From positions 1-7,893 of the forward strand of contig DASQUK010000040.1 in NCBI GenBank assembly GCA_035641315.1: 7,893 nucleotides of DNA. The letters run 5' to 3'. Under the pieces are notes generated by a model. It worked only from the letters and a program-made list of their open reading frames with translations, did not search any database and was not told the DNA's origin. This DNA comes from DASQUK01 sp035641315. GTDB lineage: Bacteria; Actinomycetota; Acidimicrobiia; Acidimicrobiales; VFJN01. Below, in pieces: positions 1 through 3,947 of this stretch; position 1 is the first letter of the stretch, and the number at the start of each line of letters is the position of its first letter. The position numbers were made by a program, and so were the translations under genes.

Positions 1-365
1 GGCCACAACCCGGACGCGTCGACGTCCGCGATGGTGTCCTCGGCGGTGTGCTTTTGGGTCTCGGTCGCGTAGAAGATGGCGGACCGATAGCTGCTGCCGA
101 TGTCGTTGCCTTGGCGGTCCTTCGTGGTCGGGTCGTGGATCTGGAAGAAGAACTCCAGCAGATCGCGGTAGGAGAGCCGGTTGGGATCGAAGACGATCTC
201 GATCGCCTCGGCGTGGCCGGGGTGGTTCCGGTAGGTGGCGTTCGGCACGTCTCCGCCGGTGTAGCCGACTCTTGTCGAGATCACTCCCGGGCGCTTGCGG
301 ATGAGATCCTGCATTCCCCAGAAGCAGCCTCCTGCCAGGATTGCGGTCTCACGTGCGTCGTTCAT
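1..365 (-). CDS. msrA: Peptide-methionine (S)-S-oxide reductase MsrA, 3' end cut by window edge
   Basis: MsrA reduces methionine S-sulfoxide in proteins and free methionine back to methionine in the cytosol, using thioredoxin-type reductant; it repairs oxidative damage. The minus-strand frame gives MNDARETAILAGGCFWG at the start, with the family's GCFWG motif and nucleophilic Cys14. It continues with the typical blocks PGVISTRVGYTGG, YRNHPGHAEAIEI, LLEFFFQIHDPTT and GNDIGSSYRSAIF. About 121 residues of a usual 160-220 are present; the frame is open to the left edge, so the C-terminus with any resolving cysteines is outside. The ATG at 365 is supported by a GGGAG ribosome binding site seven bases upstream. 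The small gene at 382-567 lies 16 bp upstream on the same strand, so the two are probably co-transcribed. Family assignment is secure; only the missing C-terminus is unknown. Confidence 0.96.
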   Translation of the reverse strand, partial: MNDARETAILAGGCFWGMQDLIRKRPGVISTRVGYTGGDVPNATYRNHPGHAEAIEIVFDPNRLSYRDLLEFFFQIHDPTTKDRQGNDIGSSYRSAIFYATETQKHTAEDTIADVDASGLW

Positions 366-381
366 CGCGACTCTCCCGTCA

Positions 382-567
382 TCAGTCGTCGGCAAAGCCC
401 TCGGGGTTGTCGAGCGTGAGCCCGAGCTCGTGCAGCTCCTTGCGGTCGAGAAGGAGCTGCTCGCGCGGGCTCACTTCGTCATCGTCGATGGCATCGTCGA
501 CGAACTCCGGTTCATCACCGGCGCGTTGTGCGGCCCGTTGTGCCTCCGAGCCTTCCATGACCTCCAC
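382..567 (-). CDS. Small acidic hypothetical protein upstream of msrA
   Basis: I do not recognise this 61-residue protein. It is rich in Asp and Glu: an acidic middle (EPEFVDDAIDDDEVSP) is followed by a likely short helix (REQLLLDRKELHELGL) and the tail TLDNPEGFADD. There is no signal peptide, membrane segment or cysteine, so a soluble cytosolic protein is likely. Its stop lies 16 bp before the msrA ATG, which suggests one transcript and perhaps translational coupling. Two starts are possible: the GTG at 567, or the ATG at 558, which would give 58 residues. The GGAGG at 561-566 sits only two bases before the ATG, and the GTG has no clear binding site, so the start is not settled. Its upstream end overlaps by 53 bp the run-on frame of the broken ureF-ureD gene, which has lost its own stop. 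Confidence 0.6.
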   Translation of the reverse strand: MEVMEGSEAQRAAQRAGDEPEFVDDAIDDDEVSPREQLLLDRKELHELGLTLDNPEGFADD

Positions 568-1393
568 GATAAGCGGGCGTGATCACGGCCCACATCAGCC
601 AAGTGACTGCGAACGGGCGGTGGTGGGGGTGTCCGGACAGCGGACCTGGCGATCCCTTGCGCAGGGTGGGCGCCGGAGTCCCGAGCAGCTCCAGGCGTCC
701 CGCGTTCCACGCCGCGGCCCGCGCCGTCTGCACTGCCTTCGAGGTGGAGCCATGCAGTCTGACGGCGACACCGCAGCCGTTGGGCAGTTCGCTGACGCCG
801 CCCAGCACATTGGGGCAGGACTCGAGGGCCGCCCGCAACCCCGCAACCGCCTTGGCGGTCACCGAGCGCACGCGATGCAGCAGCCCCTGAGCGGTGCGGT
901 GATCGGTCAGGGCCAGTCGGACGGCGGCGGCGACCCAGCTGGCGGAGAATGCGTACAGGTCGCCGACGACCGCCTCCAGACGCGGTACCCCAAGCTGCGC
1001 GCTGAGCAGGCCGAGGACGACTGCGTGGTTGCCGGGCGAGCGTCGTTCGTCGACCTGCTCGGCGTAGTCAAGCATCGCCGCTCCGCCGAACGCGGCGGTG
1101 GCGGTGCTCAGCAGCGCCCGGCCCGTCCGCGTCGACGCTTCGCGGGCCTCCCGCGCGAGCTTGCCCGCGGTGAGCCGTTCGTCGGCGCGCGTCACCAGTA
1201 CCCGATCGACCAACCCGCCGGGGCCGGCGGCGCGGTGCGCGCAGGCCAGCGCGACGCCGTCCGACGGCGCGACTCCGAAGCGGATGCAGTCACTGAGCAG
1301 TGCCACCAGCGTCGACGGGCAGCTGGGCGCGGTCAGCCGCCCGCATTGGGCGAACGCCTCCAGACCGTGGGAGAGGGTGTAGCGACCGCTGGG
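515..1393 (-). pseudogene. Broken urease accessory gene: ureF fragment fused in frame to ureD C-terminus
   Basis: Reading from 1393, the frame begins at PSGRYTLSHGLEAFAQCGRL, the conserved N-terminal UreF block, but the usual preceding residues are missing. UreF-like sequence continues through LTAGKLAREAREASTRTGRA, PGNHAVVLGLLSAQLGVPRL and LYAFSASWVAAAVRLALTD, to about 857. There it passes without a stop into ESCPNVLGGVSELPNGCGVA and LELLGTPAPTLRK, which resembles the C-terminus of UreD, ending near 656. The UreF C-terminus, the usual intervening ureG GTPase gene and most of UreD are absent. After LRK the frame runs on through unrelated residues to a stop at 515. I find no ATG, GTG or TTG in frame between the 1393 junction and the GTG at 1306, so UreF lacks a proper start. 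UreF, UreG and UreD together load nickel into urease; this remnant cannot do that. No urease structural gene is in the window. Assignment is by remembered family motifs. Confidence 0.78.
578..587. promoter_or_regulatory. 10-bp perfect palindrome upstream of the small gene and msrA
   Basis: CGTGATCACG is a perfect inverted repeat starting 11 bp upstream of the GTG start of the small acidic gene on the minus strand. It is in a position where an operator could act on the small gene and msrA. A 10-bp palindrome can occur by chance, and I found no convincing -35/-10 pair around it, so this is only a candidate. Confidence 0.15.
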
Positions 1394-1434
1394 ACATCCC
1401 CTACAACAGCCCTCAGGGCCTCGCCGGCTTCTGA
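1393..1434 (+). pseudogene. Inverted C-terminal tail of the beta-propeller gene
   Basis: Read on the plus strand, this stretch encodes DIPYNSPQGLAGF followed by TGA at 1432-1434. That matches, from memory, the C-terminal end of the lactonase/YncE-like beta-propeller family whose body lies on the opposite strand at 1452-1667. The body breaks off after EEVTSA at 1452. Adding this tail directly in the opposite orientation restores a sensible end, EEVTSA + DIPYNSPQGLAGF + stop. The simplest reading is an inversion of roughly 1393-1451. A perfect 12-bp palindrome, CCGTCCGGACGG at 1436-1447, lies just after the tail's stop, inside the inverted piece. The fragment has no start and cannot be expressed as a protein on its own. 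Confidence 0.55.
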
Positions 1435-1451
1435 GCCGTCCGGACGGAGGC

Positions 1452-1667
1452 CGCAGACGTGACCTCCTCGAGCGAGCCGTCGGGATGGCAGGCGTAACCG
1501 ACGAGCTTCGAGGCGTTCCCGTAGATCTGATACAGCAAGGCTCCGTCGGGTGAGAGCCAGTTGTCGCTCGGCCCGCTGCTCACCGTGTTGTTGAGGGCTC
1601 GGAACGTGCCGTCTCCGGAACCTTGGGGCAGGCAGGGTCCCTGGCGACCAACCGGTGCGTCCAGGTC
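1452..1667 (-). pseudogene. C-terminal stump of a lactonase/YncE-like beta-propeller protein
   Basis: The minus-strand frame reads DLDAPVGRQGPCLP, GSGDGTFRALNNTV, SDNWLSPDGALLYQIYGNAS and KLVGYACHPDGSLEEVTSA. The SPDG...LYQIYGNASKLVGY and PDGSL elements are typical of seven-bladed beta-propeller repeats in lactonase-family or YncE-like proteins (blades of about 45 residues with SPDG turns). Only about 72 residues remain of a usual 350-420, so five or more blades are missing. No start codon or ribosome binding site precedes it; its 5' end lies four bases from the dps terminator hairpin. At 1452 the coding sequence breaks: the same frame goes on through ASVRTAQKPARP to a TGA at 1413-1415, but that part is the reverse complement of the gene's true tail. 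It is a truncated, rearranged remnant without likely function. The exact subfamily and substrate cannot be told. Confidence 0.65.
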
Positions 1668-1670
1668 CGG

Positions 1671-1697
1671 CGCCGGCGGTCCGGGTGACCGCCGGCG
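1671..1697 (-). terminator. Stem-loop terminator of dps
   Basis: A perfect 11-bp inverted repeat, CGCCGGCGGTC at 1671-1681 and GACCGCCGGCG at 1687-1697, encloses a five-base loop. It begins 11 bases past the dps stop codon in the direction of dps transcription. The stem is almost entirely G-C. No run of T follows, as is common for hairpin terminators in high-G+C bacteria, so termination efficiency is uncertain. Confidence 0.7.
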
Positions 1698-1708
1698 AGC
1701 GGCAGTGG

Positions 1709-2320
1709 TCAGGCTCGCACGGCGGGGGTGGCGACCAGGTGCTCCGCCAGGAACCAGACCTGAAGCTCGTGTCGGCGCAACACGTCCGCGGTGAGCAGAT
1801 CGTTTGTGCCGTAGTCCCGGCTCTTCGCGGACTGTTCGATGGCGTCGCGGGCCTTTTCGACGATGATCTCGTGCGCCTCGAGGAGCCGAGAGAGCATGGC
1901 GGGCACCTCCTCGGCTCCATTCGGTGGACGGGGGACGCTGGTGACCTCGGCGACGTGACGGGGATCGGCGATCGCAACTCCACCCAGTGTCTGCACTCGC
2001 TCGGCCATCTCATCGATCAGCTCGAGCTGCTCTTCCGCGTGCTTGTCGAGGAGAAGATGCAGTGGGTAGAAGGTATGTCCGCGCACCAACCAGTGGTGCT
2101 TCTTGTAGAGGCTGTAGAGGATCGTGGTGTCGGCGAGGATCTCATTCAGGAGCTGGCAGCTCACCTTCCGCGTCTCACTGGCGAGACCGATCGGAAAACG
2201 CCGCAGCCTGTCGAACGGCTGAATTTCGTGACCATGTTGGTGCAACAGCGGCTGACTGGACTTCGCTCCGTGGTCCCCAGTGCTCCAGAGAACGTCAATC
2301 TGGTCAATGTCGTCCGGCAC
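1709..2320 (-). CDS. dps: Dps family ferritin-like DNA-protection protein
   Basis: Dps proteins form a hollow 12-subunit shell that oxidises Fe(II) with peroxide and stores the iron, protecting DNA from Fenton damage in starved or stressed cells. The 203-residue product has all five ferroxidase ligands at the spacing known from E. coli Dps: His76 (in HHW), His88 and Asp92 (in YPLHLLLDKH), Asp103 and Glu107 (in LIDEMAERVQTLGG). The C-terminal helices (EEVPAMLSRLLEAHEIIVEK, RRHELQVWFLAEHL) fit the four-helix fold. The N-terminus is about 50 residues long before the core, longer than the minimal family; such extensions can bind DNA, but this one is not notably basic. The GTG start at 2320 is supported by AAGGAGG nine bases upstream. 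It stands alone, with a hairpin just after its stop, so it is probably a single-gene unit. Confidence 0.93.
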   Translation of the reverse strand: MPDDIDQIDVLWSTGDHGAKSSQPLLHQHGHEIQPFDRLRRFPIGLASETRKVSCQLLNEILADTTILYSLYKKHHWLVRGHTFYPLHLLLDKHAEEQLELIDEMAERVQTLGGVAIADPRHVAEVTSVPRPPNGAEEVPAMLSRLLEAHEIIVEKARDAIEQSAKSRDYGTNDLLTADVLRRHELQVWFLAEHLVATPAVRA

Positions 2321-2634
2321 GTGCGTCGTCCTCCTTTTGTGGGGCGAAGCGTTGCCGGTTCAGTCTCGACCGCCGCACTTGGTTTCACATCGGTCATCTG
2401 ACTGCATGCGCCAATGTCAGCCGCCTGACCCGTTCCGGCGGGCCACGTCGCTTCGGCCTTCGCAACCAACACCGGGTGGGCCGCACTCGGCGACAGCCCG
2501 GTCGCACACGAGACAACCCGCGACAACCGTCTAGAAGCCACCGCTTGCAGTCGATCTACTGACGTGGACGTGCCGACGTCGGCTCATAGTGGGGAGCGCG
2601 TGAGAAGTGGGCTGAACCAGGGAGACACCAACCT
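2321..2634. other. Divergent intergenic region between dps and the membrane-protein gene
   Basis: No credible gene is seen in these 314 bases; reading frames crossing it are short and arginine-rich shadows. It must hold the promoters of dps (leftward) and of the gene at 2635 (rightward). I looked for -35/-10 pairs in both directions and found none good enough to call. The dps ribosome binding site AAGGAGG lies at its left end. The only clear symmetry is the palindrome at 2572-2583. Confidence 0.6.
2572..2583. promoter_or_regulatory. 12-bp perfect palindrome upstream of the membrane-protein gene
   Basis: GCCGACGTCGGC is a perfect inverted repeat ending 51 bp before the ATG at 2635 and about 250 bp upstream of dps. 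Its position suits an operator for the rightward gene. It is G+C-rich, so chance symmetry is quite possible, and no known regulator motif is matched. Confidence 0.2.
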
Positions 2635-3049
2635 ATGAGCACCCACTGCGTCACCTGCGCGCCGATCGCCGTCCTCGGCGGCCTTCTGGTCGTGGTCAGC
2701 CAGGCGTTCGCGCCTGCCACCCTTGAATGGGTTGCCGCCGGCGTCGCGATCGGCGTCATCGTGATTGCTGTGCTTTGGGCAGCTCGACGGCGCCCGCGGC
2801 CGCGTCCAGCGGACTCTCGACGGCGCGATCGTCGCGGACGCCGGGCTGACCGCCTTCGCCCTCGAGTCCACGGGCACGTCGGTTGTCTGGCTGACCTTTG
2901 CCTTCGCCCTCGGCGTCGTGCCCCTGGCATTTGCGCGCCTGTCGCGGCACGAGGCTTCCAACTGGCGAGCGCAGCATCAGCCGGCCGCCCTGCGATGGCT
3001 GTCCAACACGGAGCTGGGGGGCGCCCCACGGCAGTCCTGGGCTGCGTGA
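2635..3049 (+). pseudogene. Small multi-spanning membrane protein split by a frameshift
   Basis: From the ATG at 2635 the first frame encodes MSTHCVTCAPIAVL and two hydrophobic segments, about residues 10-24 and 30-50 (WVAAGVAIGVIVIAVL). After roughly 2775 this frame turns into arginine- and proline-rich nonsense. The frame one base over is open only from 2765, because a TGA stands at 2762. It then encodes GRVQRTLDGAIVADAGLTAF, a second hydrophobic stretch VVWLTFAFALGVVPLAFARL and the tail SRHEASNWRAQHQPAALRWL, ending at TGA 3047-3049. Joined, the two halves make about 137 residues with three or four membrane segments. A shift between 2765 and about 2800 (one base gained or two lost) explains the break. 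A strong hairpin 19 bases after 3049 supports that stop as the original gene end. I do not recognise the family. It may be a recent pseudogene or a sequencing error. A GGGAG ten or eleven bases before the ATG is a weak binding site. Confidence 0.6.
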
Positions 3050-3063
3050 CCGACCGCCATGCG

Positions 3064-3276
3064 GTGCGAGAGCCGGGCGAGACGATCCCCCTCTCGCCCG
3101 GTTCTCACCATTACTGCGTCGATCGAACGGGTAGTGAGACGCTCGCGTACGAGCCGAGGCCAGTGTGGACGAGTTCCGGGGCGGCGCCGCGCCAGCTGGC
3201 CGTACTGCCGGTGGAGTCGTCGACTCCGCCAGAGATGACGCTGGCGGAGTGGCGGTATCGCAAGCTCGCCGCTTGA
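3064..3276 (+). CDS. Doubtful short reading frame, possibly a gene fragment
   Basis: This frame can start at GTG 3064 and gives 70 residues, ending PPEMTLAEWRYRKLAA. Third codon positions are mostly G or C and the composition is not arginine-biased, which is unlike a shadow frame. However, the start has no ribosome binding site and lies beside the left arm of the strong hairpin at 3068-3106, so any real start should be later, where no good one is seen. No family is recognised. It may be the 3' remnant of a lost gene. The stop is 30 bp before the GTG of the copper-binding protein gene, so if translated it could be co-transcribed with it. Confidence 0.3.
   Translation: MREPGETIPLSPGSHHYCVDRTGSETLAYEPRPVWTSSGAAPRQLAVLPVESSTPPEMTLAEWRYRKLAA
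3068..3106 (+). terminator. Strong stem-loop after the frameshifted membrane gene
   Basis: The arms 3068-3082 (GAGAGCCGGGCGAGA) and 3092-3106 (TCTCGCCCGGTTCTC) pair at 14 of 15 positions around a nine-base loop, and pairing can extend a few bases outward with a small bulge. It begins 19 bases after the TGA at 3047-3049. It has no T-run behind it. Position and strength suit a terminator of the rightward membrane-protein gene. Confidence 0.65.
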
Positions 3277-3306
3277 GCGCAAAATGCCAACAGGAACGGA
3301 GGCGAC

Positions 3307-3708
3307 GTGACTGTCAGAGAAATCATCGAGCGACATCCTCGGCCCATCAGCCTTGATGGCGACGTCCTCTTGCGCTGCATTGACGAGTGTTTCGAGTGTG
3401 CCGCCACGTGCACCAGCTGCGCTGACGCCTGCCTCGGCGAGTCGGACGTGCCCGAGCTGGTGCGGTGCGTTCGGCTCTGCCTTGACTGTGCAGGCGTGTG
3501 CGACGCGACGGGCGGGGTCGTGACCCGTCAGACCGAGCCGGATGTCGGCGTCGTACGCGCCACGGTCGAGGCATGTGTTGTCGCATGTCGTGCTTGCGCC
3601 GAGGAGTGCGATCGCCACGCGGCCCACCACGACCACACCCGTGTTTGCGCTGAGGTTTGTCGCCGCTGCGAGCAGGCATGCAGCGAACTGCTCGCCTCGA
3701 TGGGCTAA
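3307..3708 (+). CDS. Four-helix bundle copper-binding protein, DUF326 / Csp-like
   Basis: The 133-residue product has 18 cysteines (residues 24, 28, 31, 35, 38, 42, 54, 58, 61, 65, 90, 94, 97, 101, 114, 118, 121, 125). Each of four predicted helices carries the same pattern, C-x3-C-x2-C-x3-C, and the first adds two more. This is the hallmark of DUF326 proteins related to the copper storage protein Csp, where cysteines line the core of a four-helix bundle and bind many Cu(I) ions. No signal peptide or twin-arginine motif is seen, so it should be cytosolic like Csp3. A His-rich turn (RHAAHHDH, 103-110) links helices 3 and 4 and may help metal entry; that is inference. The GTG start at 3307 follows GGAGG with four bases between. 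No copper exporter or copper-sensing repressor gene is nearby. Complete and apparently intact. Confidence 0.9.
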   Translation: MTVREIIERHPRPISLDGDVLLRCIDECFECAATCTSCADACLGESDVPELVRCVRLCLDCAGVCDATGGVVTRQTEPDVGVVRATVEACVVACRACAEECDRHAAHHDHTRVCAEVCRRCEQACSELLASMG

Positions 3709-3720
3709 CGTGAACCTGCG

Positions 3721-3912
3721 CAGTACACGGCGATCAGCTTCGCCGAGGCGCTCATCGATGGTGGGATCGCCCCGTCGATCGGCAGTGTCGACGACGCACT
3801 CGACAACGCGCACATCGAATCCGCTATCGGGCTCTGCAAGATCGAGTTCCTCGCGCATCCAGGACGACGCCGACACTGCTGGTCTGGGTCGGTGGTGCTC
3901 CTGGAGCTATAG
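3721..3912 (+). mobile_element. Remnant of an IS3-family transposase (OrfB C-terminal part)
   Basis: The plus-strand frame from 3721 reads QYTAISFAEALIDGG, IAPSIGSVDDALDNAHIES and AIGLCKIE. It matches the DDE integrase-core segment of IS3-family OrfB, where SIGSVGDALDNALMES...GLFKTEL is usual. The E of HIES occupies the place of the catalytic glutamate in that block. Homology begins abruptly 12 bases after the copper protein stop. It fades after about 3858, where the sequence becomes unrelated until TAG at 3910-3912. About 45 of roughly 300 residues remain; no start, OrfA or terminal inverted repeat is seen. A substitution to GLC for GLF fits decay. It is a dead scrap marking a past insertion and deletion. 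Confidence 0.8.
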
Positions 3913-3947
3913 GTGCGTGGCGCGCCGAAGCCATCGCGGTCTCGTTC

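Noticed and set aside
341..1462. Long plus-strand open frame of 373 codons
   Set aside because: It is arginine-, glycine- and proline-rich without recognisable domains and lies opposite the UreF/UreD-like frame and the start of msrA, which carry clear family motifs.
1655..2401. Plus-strand open frame of 248 codons
   Set aside because: It is antisense to dps, where all five ferroxidase ligands and a strong ribosome binding site are seen.
2977..3876. Minus-strand open frame of 299 codons
   Set aside because: It covers the copper protein and the IS3 remnant in antisense; the regular cysteine pattern on the plus strand shows which strand codes.
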